Shown: positions 20,527 through 30,208 of the stretch, in pieces
Numbering within the stretch: the first letter of the stretch is position 1
Layout: every line of letters starts with the position of its first letter
From: Microbacterium sp. SORGH_AS_1204
GTDB taxonomy: Bacteria > Actinomycetota > Actinomycetes > Actinomycetales > Microbacteriaceae
Direction: 5' to 3'
NCBI RefSeq assembly: GCF_030818935.1
Contig: NZ_JAUTBD010000001.1
Location: 1,736,001 to 1,800,000, forward strand
Length of the DNA: 64,000 nt
The notes under the pieces: model-generated
What the model saw: only the letters and a program-made list of their open reading frames with translations
Told to the model about the DNA's origin: nothing
The model's database searches: none
Made by a program: the position numbers and the translations under genes

Positions 20527-22908
20527 CTACCGACCGGCTCCGACATCCCGTCTCGGAGGGTCCCGAGCGGGCGACGCGGTAGACGCGGTCGACGCGCCGA
20601 GCCACGACGCCGTCGTCGCCCGTTCCCGCCAGAACGTGAGGCCGCCGTCGGCGTCGATCCACAGGGCCAGCGCCCCGTCCTGATCGGTTCGCCCGACCGT
20701 CGCACCGAGCGCGGTCAGCATCGAGAGCAGTTTCGCCGTCGGGTGACCGTAGGTGTTGTCGGCGCCGACGCCGATCAGACCGACGGCGGGATGCAGCGCC
20801 CGGTACAGTCCGGCATCCTGATCCGCGCTGCCGTGGTGCGACACCTTGACGACCTGCACGCGGGGGACGTCGACGCGCGCGCGCAACGCCGCTTGCGACC
20901 GTTCGCCGAGGTCTCCGAGCAGCACGGTGCGGGGGAAGCCCACACCGGCGACGTCGATCGCGACGCTCGCGTCGTTGCCGGGCGCGGCACGGGGAGGCGG
21001 CCCGAGAGCCTGCCAGCGGGTCGCGCCGAGCGTTCCGCTCGTGCCGGTCGTCGCTTCCTGCAGCCGGGCGCCCGCGGCCTCGAAGCGATCGAGCAACCGC
21101 TGGTCGGCAACGCCGTCGATGGGACCGTGCACGACAAGGGCCGCGTGCCCGATGACGGCGGGCGAGCCTCCGACGTGGTCGAGATCGAAATGCGTCAGAA
21201 CGAGCAGGTCGAGTCGCTCGATGCCGAACTGCGTCAGACAGCGTGCGAGAGCCTCGGGCTCGGGACCCGTGTCGACCAGGGCGACGGCGGTCCCGGAGCG
21301 CCACAGGGTCGCGTCGCCTTGCCCGACGTCGCACATCGCCACCTGCCAGGCCGATGGCACGGTCAGCGGCCCCGCGACCGTGCGCACGGCGGTGCTGCCC
21401 AGCACGAGTCCCGCCACGACGGCCATCGCCACGGTGGCCACGCCGACGAGGCGGGGCGCACTCCGAGGCCGCACCACGACGAGAGAGATCGCCGCCCCGA
21501 CGAGCGCGAGCATCGCTGCGCCCGTCAGTCCGTCGGGCCAGGGGAGGTTCTGCGCGCCCACCGATGCGCTCGTGTGCGCCACCGCGGCGATCCACGCCGC
21601 CGGTACCCACGCCAGCGCCGTCAGCCCGTCGCGCAGCCAGGGGAACGGCGCGATGCAGGCGAGGGCTCCGGCGATGGTGGCCGGAGCCGCCGCCGGGTCG
21701 GCGACGATATTGGCGGCGATACCGAGCAGCGGCACGTGCGGATCGATCAGCACGACGAGCGGCCCGCAGACCAGCTGCGCCGACGTCGGCACCGCAATGG
21801 CCAGGGCGAGGGCGCGTGGCATCCATCGCTCGAGTCCGCCGGCCAACGGGCGCGCGAGCAGGAGCAAAGCAGCCGTCGCCGCGGCCGAGAGCGCGAAGCC
21901 CAGGGAGCGCGCCAGCCACGGATCGAGCACCAGCAGCACGGTGACCGCGAGCGACAGCACCGCGATGCCCACGGCGGGGCGGCCCAGCGCCAGCGCGAGC
22001 ATCGCGACCGATGCCATGGCCGCCGCTCGCACGACGCTGGGTTCTGGTGTGACGAGGGCGACGAAGGCGGCGAGCACGACGAACGCTCCGACGACGCGGA
22101 GCCCCCGCGAGGCCCCGCACAGCGCGAGAAGGGCGAAGGCCGCGCCGACGACGATCGCGCAGTTGGCACCCGAGACGGCCGTCAGATGAGACAGCGACGA
22201 GGCGTTCATCGCGGCTTCGGTCGCCGGGTCGAGACTCGACGTATCGCCGACGGCGAGTCCCGGTACGAGCCCCGCGCCCGGCTGCGGCAGACCTGTCGTC
22301 GAGGCGACGAGTGCGTCGCGCAAGTTCTCGAACCACGCCCAGACGCCGCCCGGTTCGGTGGCCGAGTCGATGTCGCCCGCGCGGACGATCAGCGCCGCCC
22401 GCTCCCCCGGGTCGGCGGGGATCGCTCGGCCCGACAGCGCCACGACGCTTCCCATGCTCGCCCGCGTCAGCGCGGCTCTGCCGTCGGCGTCGACGAGCAC
22501 GCGGGCGGGGATGGCGCCGGCCACGGTCGCATCGCCCGCGCGCACCGTCGAGGCCACCGCATCGAACCACGCTCCCCCGTCTGCCGAGCCGTCGATGCGC
22601 CCGGTGACCGTCACGTCGAGCTCGAGGTGCCGACCACCGTCGGCCTGCAGCGCGGCGATCTGCGACCGGACGGGAGCGAGGGATGCCACCGTGCCCGCCG
22701 TGGCGGCGGCGCAGGCCAGCGCGACAGCGGCGACGGCGATCGCCGGATGCCGCCACCGCACCAGGACGACGGTGGCCAGGCAGGACAGGAGGCCGCATGA
22801 GACGGCGAGGAGGATGGCATCCGGGATCGACGTCGCCACGCCCGCGCCGACCCACGTCGCCGCCGCGACGGAGACCGGCCGCAGCGCCCGGCGCCGCAGC
22901 GCCTTCAC
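20527..22908 (-). CDS. comEC: ComEC/Rec2-family DNA-uptake channel with metallo-beta-lactamase domain
   Basis: 793 residues from a GTG that overlaps the comEA stop (GTGA). N-terminal DUF4131-like part, a polytopic competence domain (about 220-480) with many helices, and a C-terminal metallo-beta-lactamase-like domain with VLTHFDLDHVGGSP (about 600). ComEC carries single-stranded DNA across the membrane in naturally competent bacteria. Actinobacteria often keep comEA/comEC with holA even where competence has not been shown, so activity is uncertain. The longer frame to 23010 would overlap comEA and is not needed. Confidence 0.93.
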   Translation of the reverse strand: MKALRRRALRPVSVAAATWVGAGVATSIPDAILLAVSCGLLSCLATVVLVRWRHPAIAVAAVALACAAATAGTVASLAPVRSQIAALQADGGRHLELDVTVTGRIDGSADGGAWFDAVASTVRAGDATVAGAIPARVLVDADGRAALTRASMGSVVALSGRAIPADPGERAALIVRAGDIDSATEPGGVWAWFENLRDALVASTTGLPQPGAGLVPGLAVGDTSSLDPATEAAMNASSLSHLTAVSGANCAIVVGAAFALLALCGASRGLRVVGAFVVLAAFVALVTPEPSVVRAAAMASVAMLALALGRPAVGIAVLSLAVTVLLVLDPWLARSLGFALSAAATAALLLLARPLAGGLERWMPRALALAIAVPTSAQLVCGPLVVLIDPHVPLLGIAANIVADPAAAPATIAGALACIAPFPWLRDGLTALAWVPAAWIAAVAHTSASVGAQNLPWPDGLTGAAMLALVGAAISLVVVRPRSAPRLVGVATVAMAVVAGLVLGSTAVRTVAGPLTVPSAWQVAMCDVGQGDATLWRSGTAVALVDTGPEPEALARCLTQFGIERLDLLVLTHFDLDHVGGSPAVIGHAALVVHGPIDGVADQRLLDRFEAAGARLQEATTGTSGTLGATRWQALGPPPRAAPGNDASVAIDVAGVGFPRTVLLGDLGERSQAALRARVDVPRVQVVKVSHHGSADQDAGLYRALHPAVGLIGVGADNTYGHPTAKLLSMLTALGATVGRTDQDGALALWIDADGGLTFWRERATTASWLGASTASTASPARDPPRRDVGAGR

Positions 22909-23522
22909 ACCCGCACCAGGTCGCGGAGAGCCGCCAGCATCTTCTCGCCGAATCCGGGCACGGACTGCAGGTCGTCGACGCTGGTGAAACGGCCGTTCGT
23001 CTCGCGCCACTCGATGATGCGGTCGGCCATCGCGGGACCGACACGGGGAAGCGTGTCGAGCTCTTCGCGGGTCGCCGTGTTCAGGTCGATCAACCCGTCG
23101 CCGGCGGCACCGCCCTGCGCGTTGCCGGACGGCTCCGCCCCGACCACCGGTACGACGATCTGCTCGCCGTCGGCCACCTGTCGCGCGAGATTCACGGCAT
23201 CACGGGCCGCGTCATCGGCGAAGCCGCCCGCCCGCGCGATCGCGTCGGCCACCCGGTCGCCCGCATCAAGGCGGTACAGCCCCGCCGCGCGCACGGCCCC
23301 CGCGACGTGGACGAACAGGCCGGCCTCGGCGGGCAGGAGCGGTTCAGACGATGCCGTCGACACGGGCTCGACGACCTGCGTCCCCGTCGCGCCGCGCAGC
23401 ATTCCGATGCCGATCGTCACCGCGAACGCCAGCAGCACCAGCACGATGACCGCGCCGATGCCGAGCCGCGTGCGCGGCGGCAGGCGGTCGCTGGCTCCGT
23501 CGGTCGGGGGTGTCTCGGTCAC
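22905..23522 (-). CDS. comEA: ComEA-family helix-hairpin-helix DNA-binding protein
   Basis: 205 residues. Single N-terminal membrane anchor (GIGAVIVLVLLAFAVTIGIG), an SLBB-like domain (LFVHVAGAVRAAGLYRLDAG) and a C-terminal double HhH (LIDLNTATREELDTLPRVGP). ComEA is the extracellular double-stranded DNA receptor of the uptake machinery. GTG start, with TAGCTT ending 6 nt upstream, hence probably leaderless and the operon promoter. It is coupled to comEC by GTGA. Confidence 0.93.
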   Translation of the reverse strand: MTETPPTDGASDRLPPRTRLGIGAVIVLVLLAFAVTIGIGMLRGATGTQVVEPVSTASSEPLLPAEAGLFVHVAGAVRAAGLYRLDAGDRVADAIARAGGFADDAARDAVNLARQVADGEQIVVPVVGAEPSGNAQGGAAGDGLIDLNTATREELDTLPRVGPAMADRIIEWRETNGRFTSVDDLQSVPGFGEKMLAALRDLVRV

Positions 23523-23705
23523 GGCACGAAGCTAGACAGTCGTGCGCGTGCGCCGTCGTCGACACCGTCCGATCCGTGGACGCGCCGAAGGATCCGAGAC
23601 GCGGGGAGGAGCCGCGCCCAGCCTGATGTCCGAAAACTCCCGGCATCCCCTCGTCGATGACCGGGCTCGCGAGGTCTACGCGCACCTCCGCAGCACCGTG
23701 ACGAA

Positions 23706-23763
23706 CGACGGATGCCACGCCCCCGACCCTCCGCAGAGAGCCGGCCGACGTGGCATCCGGTCG
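23706..23763 (-). terminator. Possible leuS terminator hairpin
   Basis: GGATGCCACG (23710-23719) pairs with CGTGGCATCC (23749-23758), extended by CGAC/GTCG across one bulge; loop of 29 nt. It follows the leuS stop on the minus strand. The large loop makes it less certain. Nothing else is seen between comEA and leuS apart from the comEA promoter. Confidence 0.5.
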
Positions 23764-23770
23764 TCGACGC

Positions 23771-26344
23771 TTACTTCGTCGAGAAGCTGACCACCTTCGG
23801 CGGGCGCACGACCGCGCGGACGATCTCGCGGTCGCCCAGCGCTCGGCGCACCTTCTCGTCGGCCCGGGCGAGCTTCTCGAGCTCGTCGGCGCCGATCTTG
23901 GCCGAGACCTCGAGGGTGCCGCGCACCTTGCCGTCGATCTGCACGACGGCCACGACGTTGTCTTCGACGAGCAGAGTCGGGTCGGCCTGACGCCAGGTCG
24001 CAAGACCCACGAAGCCGTCGTAGCCGAGCGTCTGCCACATCTCTTCGGCCGTGTGCGGCGCGAACAGGTCGAGGGTCATCGCGATGACCTCGGCGGCCTC
24101 GCGCACGGCGGGGTCGCTCGCGCCGGCCGCGCCGTCGATGGTCTTGCGGGTGACGTTGACCAGCTCCATCAGGCGCGCGACGACGACGTTGAACTTCGTC
24201 TGCTCGACGAGGTTCGGCGCCTCGGCCAGCAGGCGGTGCGTCGCGCGGCGGAGCGCCTTGTCGCCCTCGGCCCACACGACGTCGGTCTCGCTGTCGACGT
24301 CGTGCGCGATGCGCAGGGCGCGGGCGAGGAACTTCGCCGCACCGGTCGTGGAGACGTCGTTCCAGTCCTTGTCGTCCTCCACCGGGCCGGCGAAGGCGAG
24401 GGCCACGCGCAGCGCGTCGGCGCCGTGGGCGTCGAGCTCCTCCTGGAACAGCACGAGGTTGCCCTTGCTCTTCGACATCTTGGCGCCGTCGAGGATGACC
24501 ATGCCCTGGTTGATGAGGCTCGAGAACGGCTCGGTGAACTCAACCAGCCCCATGTCGAACAGCGCCTTCGTGATGAAGCGCGCGTACAGCAGGTGCAGGA
24601 TCGCGTGCTCCACACCGCCGATGTAGAAGTCGACCGGACCCCACTTCGCCGCCTCGCGACCCGAGAACGCCTCGGTCTCGCTGTTCGGCGACAGGAAGCG
24701 CAGGTAGTACCACGAGCTGTCGACGAAGGTGTCCATCGTGTCGGGGTCGCGCAGCAGCGTCTGACCCGTCTCGGGGTCGGCGACCTGCACCCACTCGGTC
24801 GCAGCTCCCAGCGGCGAGGTGCCCTTGGGCTTCAGGTCGAGACCCTCGACAGAGGGCAGCACGACCGGCAGCTGGTCGGCCGGCACGGGCGTGATCGACC
24901 CGTCTTCGCCGTGCAGCATCGGAATCGGCGTTCCCCAGTAGCGCTGGCGCGAGATCAGCCAGTCGCGCAGGCGGTAGGTCTTGGCCGCACGGCCGACGCC
25001 CTTGGCCTCGAGCTCCTCGATCATGCGGGCGATCGCGTGACGCTTGGACAGTCCGTTCAGCGAGCCCGAGTTCATCATGCGGCCGTCGCCGGTCAGGGCG
25101 ATGCCGGTCTTGACCGGGTCGAGATCGTCGATGTCGCCGAACGGGTCGATCGGCACACCGTCGTCATCCAGCTCGATGACCGGGATCGCACCCGTGACGG
25201 GGGCGTTCGTGTCGACGACCACCTTCACGGGCAGGTCGAACGCGCGGGCGAAGTCGAGGTCGCGCTGGTCGTGCGCGGGCACGGCCATGACGGCGCCGTG
25301 ACCGTAGTCGGCCAGCACGTAGTCGGCGGCCCAGATCGGCAGCTTCTCGCCGTTGATCGGGTTGATCGCGTAGTGGCCGAGGAACACGCCCGTCTTGGGA
25401 CGGTCGGTCGCCTGACGCTCGATGTCGGTCGCGCGCTGCACCTGCGCGAGGTACGCCTCGAACGTCTCGCGCACGCCCTGATCAGCGGATGCCGCCAGCT
25501 CGGCCGCGAGGTCGGACTCGGGCGCCACGACGAAGAACGTCGCGCCGTGCAGCGTGTCGGGGCGCGTGGAGAAGACCGTGATCTTCTCGTCGCGGCCCTC
25601 GATCTCGAACTCGATGTCGGCGCCGACCGAGCGGCCGATCCAGTTGCGCTGCATCTGGATGACCTTGCTCGGCCAGAAGCCCTCGAGCTGGTTGAGGTCG
25701 TCGAGCAGGCGGTCGGCGTAGTCGGTGATGCGCAGGAACCACTGCGTCAGCTTCTTCTTCACCACGACGGCACCGCTGCGCTCGGACGTGCCGTCGGGCA
25801 GCACCTGCTCGTTGGCGAGCACGGTCTGGTCGACCGGGTCCCAGTTGACCAGCGCGTCCTTGCGGTACGCCAGGCCCTTCTCGTACAGCTTCTGGAACAG
25901 CCACTGGTTCCAGCGGTAGTACTCGGGGTCGCTGGTGTGCAGCACGCGGCTCCAGTCGAACGAGACGCCGTAGTCCTTCAGGCTCGCCTTCTGCTGGGCG
26001 ATGTTGGCGTAGGTCCACTCGACGGGGTCGGCGCCGCGCTTGATGGCGGCGTTCTCGGCGGGCAAACCGAACGAGTCCCACCCGATGGGGTTCAGGACGT
26101 TGTAGCCGCGGTGGCGCCAGAAGCGCGCCACGATGTCACTGTAGAGGTAGTTCTCGGCGTGGCCCATGTGCAGGTCGCCCGAGGGGTACGGGAACATCGC
26201 GAGCACGTACTTGCGGGGGCGGGTATCGTCGTCGCCGCCGGCGCGGAACGGGTCTTTCTCGGCCCACGCCTGCTGCCACTTCGCCTGGATGGCGTGGGTG
26301 TCGAAGCCACCGTCGCGGGCGTCGGGTGCGGAGTTCTGAGACAC
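23771..26344 (-). CDS. leuS: Leucyl-tRNA synthetase
   Basis: 857 residues, class I. HIGH-type motif in [16 protein letters not shown], editing CP1 domain in the middle, [10 protein letters not shown] before the anticodon-binding domain. Charges tRNA-Leu and edits mischarged products. GTG start ([20 protein letters not shown]) follows TTTTCC with no Shine-Dalgarno, so it may be leaderless. No T-box motif was found upstream. The pabB-like gene lies 64 nt upstream in the same direction and might feed transcription into leuS. Confidence 0.97.
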   Translation of the reverse strand: MSQNSAPDARDGGFDTHAIQAKWQQAWAEKDPFRAGGDDDTRPRKYVLAMFPYPSGDLHMGHAENYLYSDIVARFWRHRGYNVLNPIGWDSFGLPAENAAIKRGADPVEWTYANIAQQKASLKDYGVSFDWSRVLHTSDPEYYRWNQWLFQKLYEKGLAYRKDALVNWDPVDQTVLANEQVLPDGTSERSGAVVVKKKLTQWFLRITDYADRLLDDLNQLEGFWPSKVIQMQRNWIGRSVGADIEFEIEGRDEKITVFSTRPDTLHGATFFVVAPESDLAAELAASADQGVRETFEAYLAQVQRATDIERQATDRPKTGVFLGHYAINPINGEKLPIWAADYVLADYGHGAVMAVPAHDQRDLDFARAFDLPVKVVVDTNAPVTGAIPVIELDDDGVPIDPFGDIDDLDPVKTGIALTGDGRMMNSGSLNGLSKRHAIARMIEELEAKGVGRAAKTYRLRDWLISRQRYWGTPIPMLHGEDGSITPVPADQLPVVLPSVEGLDLKPKGTSPLGAATEWVQVADPETGQTLLRDPDTMDTFVDSSWYYLRFLSPNSETEAFSGREAAKWGPVDFYIGGVEHAILHLLYARFITKALFDMGLVEFTEPFSSLINQGMVILDGAKMSKSKGNLVLFQEELDAHGADALRVALAFAGPVEDDKDWNDVSTTGAAKFLARALRIAHDVDSETDVVWAEGDKALRRATHRLLAEAPNLVEQTKFNVVVARLMELVNVTRKTIDGAAGASDPAVREAAEVIAMTLDLFAPHTAEEMWQTLGYDGFVGLATWRQADPTLLVEDNVVAVVQIDGKVRGTLEVSAKIGADELEKLARADEKVRRALGDREIVRAVVRPPKVVSFSTK

Positions 26345-26408
26345 GGAAAAGCCAATCGTGTGAGTCGGGAGGCCGCGAGGCCAGCGTCCAGGCTATCGGA
26401 ACCGCGCG

Positions 26409-27647
26409 TCACCACCCGGGCGGCACCACGGCCCCGAGGGCCGCGAGCGGGGCGCGCGCCTTGATGCCGACCTCGGCGACCTCGGATGCCGCGGCCGACC
26501 GCCACGTGATCCCTCCCCCGGCGCCGACCCAGGCGGCATCCGGTTGCGCGACGATGCTGCGGATCACCATGGCGAGATCCGCCGCCCCGTCGTCGCCGAT
26601 CCACCCGAACGCCCCCGAGTACAGACCCCGCGGGGCGGCCTCGAGATCGGCGAGGATGTGCATCGCCGACTCCTTCGGCGCGCCGGTCATGCTGCCGGCC
26701 GGGAAGGTCGCGTCGAGCAGCGCGCCGATCGTCGTGCCGGCCGTCAGCCGACCCGACACCTCGCTGACGAGCTGGTGCACGTGCGGGTAGCTCTCGACCT
26801 CGAGCAGCCGGTCGACGCCCACCGTCGACGGCTCGCACACGCGAGAGAGGTCGTTGCGCATCAGGTCGACGATCATGACGTTCTCGGCCCGCTCCTTCGC
26901 ATCCGTCCGCAGGTCGTCGGCGAGGGCCGCATCGCGCGCCGGATCGGCCGCACGAGGGCGGGTGCCCTTGATCGGGTGCGTGTGCACGGCACCGCCGCGC
27001 ACCTCGAGGAAGCGCTCGGGCGATGCGCTCACCAACGTCGTCTCCGCGATGCGCACGAAGCCGGCGTGGTGCGAGGTCGACGCCCGGCGGAGCCGCCGGA
27101 ACACCGCCAGCGCATCCGTGGGCCCGGCGACGGTGAAGCGCGTGGTGAGGCACAGCTGGTACGCGTCGCCCTCGCGGATGCGGTCGCGGCACGCGGCGAT
27201 GAGCTCGGCGTAGCGTTCGGGGGTGACGCGGGCGGATGCCACGCCGCGGTCGTCGGCGGGGGCGACGTCCCGGGGCGCGGGGGCGTCGGCGATGCGCTCG
27301 GCGAGGGCCGGGTCGCCGATGGCGTACGCCTGCCGCGACGCGTGGTCGAAGGCGAGCATCGCGTCGACGCGCAGCCACGACCCCTCGCCCTCGTACGTAC
27401 GCCAGCCGACCCATCCGCCGCGGAACGGACCGCCTTCGCCTCCACGGGCACCGGATGCCGCGGCATCCTGCTGCATCGGGCGGGACGACGCGTCGAGGTG
27501 CCCCGTGCCCATCCAGCTCCACCCGGCGGTGGCGGCGGGCCCCGCATCGAGCCAGAAGGCTCCCGGAGCGTCGGCGAACAGGTGCAGGAACGCCGCCTCG
27601 GGATCGACCCACGCGGCGCGGGTGAACGAGGGGGCGGAGTGCGGCAC
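26409..27647 (-). CDS. pabB: Aminodeoxychorismate/anthranilate synthase component I (chorismate-binding)
   Basis: 412 residues. Chorismate-binding core with HPIKGTRPR, DLMRNDLSRVCEPSTVGVDR and the C-terminal FPAGSMTGAPKESAMHIL, followed by RGLYSGAFGWIGDDGAADLA. This set is typical of PabB-like enzymes that make aminodeoxychorismate for folate; trpE cannot be excluded by motif alone. No glutamine amidotransferase partner is adjacent. GTG start with TAGCCT ending 6 nt before it, so leaderless. Only 42 bp separate it from the divergent dedA gene. Symbol is tentative. Confidence 0.8.
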   Translation of the reverse strand: MPHSAPSFTRAAWVDPEAAFLHLFADAPGAFWLDAGPAATAGWSWMGTGHLDASSRPMQQDAAASGARGGEGGPFRGGWVGWRTYEGEGSWLRVDAMLAFDHASRQAYAIGDPALAERIADAPAPRDVAPADDRGVASARVTPERYAELIAACRDRIREGDAYQLCLTTRFTVAGPTDALAVFRRLRRASTSHHAGFVRIAETTLVSASPERFLEVRGGAVHTHPIKGTRPRAADPARDAALADDLRTDAKERAENVMIVDLMRNDLSRVCEPSTVGVDRLLEVESYPHVHQLVSEVSGRLTAGTTIGALLDATFPAGSMTGAPKESAMHILADLEAAPRGLYSGAFGWIGDDGAADLAMVIRSIVAQPDAAWVGAGGGITWRSAAASEVAEVGIKARAPLAALGAVVPPGW

Positions 27648-27689
27648 GCTCCCAGGCTAGGGGTGCGTGACGGCTCTAGGCTGACGGGG

Positions 27690-28370
27690 GTGAACGAGAT
27701 CCTCACGTGGCTGCTCGACGTCGTCCAGAACGTCGACCCCGTGCTGCGCACCGTCATCGCCGGTATCGCGGTCATGCTCGAGACGAGCGTGCTGGTGGGT
27801 CTCATCGTTCCCGGCGACACGATGGTCATCGTGGCGGGGACGGCCGTCGGGTCGCCGCTCGAAGGCGTGGTGCTCGCCGCAGCCGTGGTGCTGGGCGCGC
27901 TGCTGGGCGAGAGTTTCGGGTTCTGGCTCGGACGCTACTTCGGTCCTCGCATCCGCGCGTCGCGACTCGGCCGCAAGCTGGGCGAGCGCAACTGGGACCG
28001 CGCCGACCGCTATCTCCGGCGCCGCGGCGGCCTGGCGATCTTCCTGTCGCGGTTCCTGCCCGTGCTGCACTCGCTCGTGCCGCTCACGGTGGGGATGAGC
28101 GGCTACAGCTACCGGAGATTTCTCGCCTGGACCACCCCGGCGTGCGTCATCTGGGCATCGCTGTACATCTCGGTGGCGGCGACCGCCGCGGGAACCTATC
28201 GCGAGCTCGCGGATCGCCTTCATTACGCGGGGTACATCTTCGTCGGCATCCTCGTGGTCTTCCTCGTGCTCGTCTTCGTCGGCAAGAAGCTCATCGAGCG
28301 GGCGGAGCGCCGACATCTCGCCGAAGACGAACAGAACCTCGAACACGCGGACGGTGACGTGAAAGACTGA
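27690..28370 (+). CDS. DedA-family membrane protein
   Basis: 226 residues, GTG start. The DedA/SNARE-associated core is present: GLIVPGDTMVIVAGT near residue 42, GALLGESFGFWLGRYFG near 73 and RFLPVLHSLVPLTVGMSGYS near 122, with about five membrane segments. DedA proteins are linked to lipid (undecaprenyl phosphate or phospholipid) flipping. TAGGCT ends 7 nt before the GTG. A second gene, App1-like, starts 5 nt after the stop and is probably co-transcribed. Confidence 0.88.
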   Translation: MNEILTWLLDVVQNVDPVLRTVIAGIAVMLETSVLVGLIVPGDTMVIVAGTAVGSPLEGVVLAAAVVLGALLGESFGFWLGRYFGPRIRASRLGRKLGERNWDRADRYLRRRGGLAIFLSRFLPVLHSLVPLTVGMSGYSYRRFLAWTTPACVIWASLYISVAATAAGTYRELADRLHYAGYIFVGILVVFLVLVFVGKKLIERAERRHLAEDEQNLEHADGDVKD

Positions 28371-28375
28371 GGCGG

Positions 28376-29416
28376 ATGCCTCGTTCTTCCCGCTCCACTC
28401 GCGTCAAGGTGCTCTGGTTCGCCCGTCTCGAACGCCGCTTCCACCGCTGGCGCGAGCGGCGCGCCCGCGCGCGCGGCCTGCGGCCCTCCGTCGTGGGCTT
28501 CCCCGGCTACGGCACCGAGGAATGGGTCCGCGTCCTCGGGCGGGTGCTCATCGCCCCGCCGCAGAAGCGCACGTCCACCGGCGAGTTCGCCAGCCTCCGC
28601 GGGTGGCGCAGTTTCGCGGCGGTGCCGGTCGGCATGGCCAAGGTCGAGGTGGTCATCGACGGCGTCACCCACCGCCTCGCGGCCGATCGCGGCGGCGTCA
28701 TCGACGCGAAGCTCCCCGCAACGCTCGCGCCCGGGTGGCAGACCGTGACGATGTCGGTGGAGGGCAGCGAACCGACCGAGACGCGGGTCTTCATCGTGGG
28801 GGCCGACGTGCGTTTCGGCGTCGTCAGCGACATCGACGACACCGTGATGGTCACCGCCCTCCCCCGCCCGCTGCTCGCGGCCTGGAACTCGTTCGTCGTC
28901 GACGAGCACGCGCGTCAGCCCGTGCCCGGCATGGCGGTGATGCTCGAACGGCTCTCGCGCGAGCACCCCGGCACCCCGGTGATCTACCTCTCGACCGGCG
29001 CGTGGAACGTCGCGCCGACGCTGACGCGTTTCATGCGCCGACACCTGTTCCCGTCGGGGTCGTTCCTGCTCACCGACTGGGGGCCGACGCACGACCGCTG
29101 GTTCCGCAGCGGCCGCGACCACAAAGAAGTGAGCCTCCGCCGCATTGCGCAGGAGTTCCCGCACGTGAAGTGGCTGCTCGTCGGCGACGACGGTCAGCAC
29201 GACGATGCGATCTACACGGGCTTCGCGATCGAACGGCCGCAGAGCGTCGCCGCGGTCGCCATCCGCCGCCTTCTGCCCGCCGAGGCCGTTCTCGCCGGTG
29301 GACGCACGGTGGTCGACGACCACTCCGCGGCCGAGGTGCCGTGGGTGACCGGCTCCGACGGCGCGGCGCTGCTCGACCGGCTGCAAGACGTCGGGGTCGT
29401 CTCGCGCGACGCCTGA
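28376..29416 (+). CDS. App1/DUF2183-family phosphatidate phosphatase-like protein
   Basis: 346 residues. The HAD-like signature FGVVSDIDDTVMVTA (about residue 150) and later YLSTGAWNVAPTLTRF and LLVGDDGQHDDAIY are typical of the App1 family, whose yeast founder is a phosphatidate phosphatase. It directly follows dedA, which fits a membrane-lipid role, but that is inference. The N-terminal 45 residues are very basic. No signal peptide. Confidence 0.85.
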   Translation: MPRSSRSTRVKVLWFARLERRFHRWRERRARARGLRPSVVGFPGYGTEEWVRVLGRVLIAPPQKRTSTGEFASLRGWRSFAAVPVGMAKVEVVIDGVTHRLAADRGGVIDAKLPATLAPGWQTVTMSVEGSEPTETRVFIVGADVRFGVVSDIDDTVMVTALPRPLLAAWNSFVVDEHARQPVPGMAVMLERLSREHPGTPVIYLSTGAWNVAPTLTRFMRRHLFPSGSFLLTDWGPTHDRWFRSGRDHKEVSLRRIAQEFPHVKWLLVGDDGQHDDAIYTGFAIERPQSVAAVAIRRLLPAEAVLAGGRTVVDDHSAAEVPWVTGSDGAALLDRLQDVGVVSRDA

Positions 29417-29497
29417 CCCGCGCACGGCCGGCCCGCACGGATGCCGCCGGCGCACCCGGCAGGGCGCGATGTCGGAGGGGGCGCGTACGGTGGAAGC

Positions 29498-30208
29498 ATG
29501 TGCGGTCGATTCGTCGTGGCCAATGTGGCATCCGAGCTCGTGGGGGTGCTGCGCGTCGATGTCGAGGCCGACGAGCTGCCCCCGCCCTCGTACAACATCG
29601 CACCGACCTCGCGCGTCGGCATCGTGCTCGACTCGATCAAGAGCGAGCCGCCCGTGCGGCGGCTCGAGGTCGCCCGGTGGGGGCTCGTTCCCGGGTGGGC
29701 GAAAGACGTCAAGATCGGCGCGCGGGCGTTCAACGCCCGCTTCGAAGAGGTCGAAGACAAGCCGATGTTCCGCAACGCCCTCATCAAACGGCGCGCGGTG
29801 ATCCCGGCATCCGGGTACTACGAGTGGAAGACCACCGACGCGGGCAAGACGCCCCATTACATCCATCCGGCCGACGGCTCGCCGCTGTTCTTCGCCGGGC
29901 TCTACGAGTGGTGGAAAGACCCCGCGCTGGCCGACGACGACCCCGCTCGATGGGTGTTGAGCTGCACGATCCTCACGCGCGACTCCATCGGGCGACTCGG
30001 GTCGATCCACGACCGCATGCCCCTGTTCATGGACCCCGACTTCGCCGACGCCTGGCTCGACCCGACCACCGAGAACGTCGGTGACATTTTGGATGCCGCG
30101 ATCGACGCCGCCCCCGATGTCGCCGAGACCCTCGACGACCATGTCGTCTCGCTCGCGGTCGGCAACGTGCGCAATGATTCCCCCGACCTCATTGAAGCGG
30201 TCGAGTGA
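29498..30208 (+). CDS. SRAP-family (HMCES/YedK-like) abasic-site-processing protein
   Basis: 236 residues starting MCGRFVVANV, in which Cys2 is the residue that crosslinks to abasic sites after Met removal. Other SRAP landmarks are YNIAPTSRVGIVL, ARWGLVPGWAKD, FNARFEEVEDKPMFRN, IPASGYYEWK (with the catalytic Glu) and DRMPLFMD (with the His region slightly varied). The ATG at 29498 is decisive since Cys must be second. TACGGT ends 6 nt upstream: leaderless. GTGA overlap couples it to the next gene. Confidence 0.93.
   Translation: MCGRFVVANVASELVGVLRVDVEADELPPPSYNIAPTSRVGIVLDSIKSEPPVRRLEVARWGLVPGWAKDVKIGARAFNARFEEVEDKPMFRNALIKRRAVIPASGYYEWKTTDAGKTPHYIHPADGSPLFFAGLYEWWKDPALADDDPARWVLSCTILTRDSIGRLGSIHDRMPLFMDPDFADAWLDPTTENVGDILDAAIDAAPDVAETLDDHVVSLAVGNVRNDSPDLIEAVE

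Noticed and set aside
26345-26408. T-box before leuS
   Set aside because: Spacer is too short and lacks the GGGTGG.ACCGCG core. Also not found before valS.
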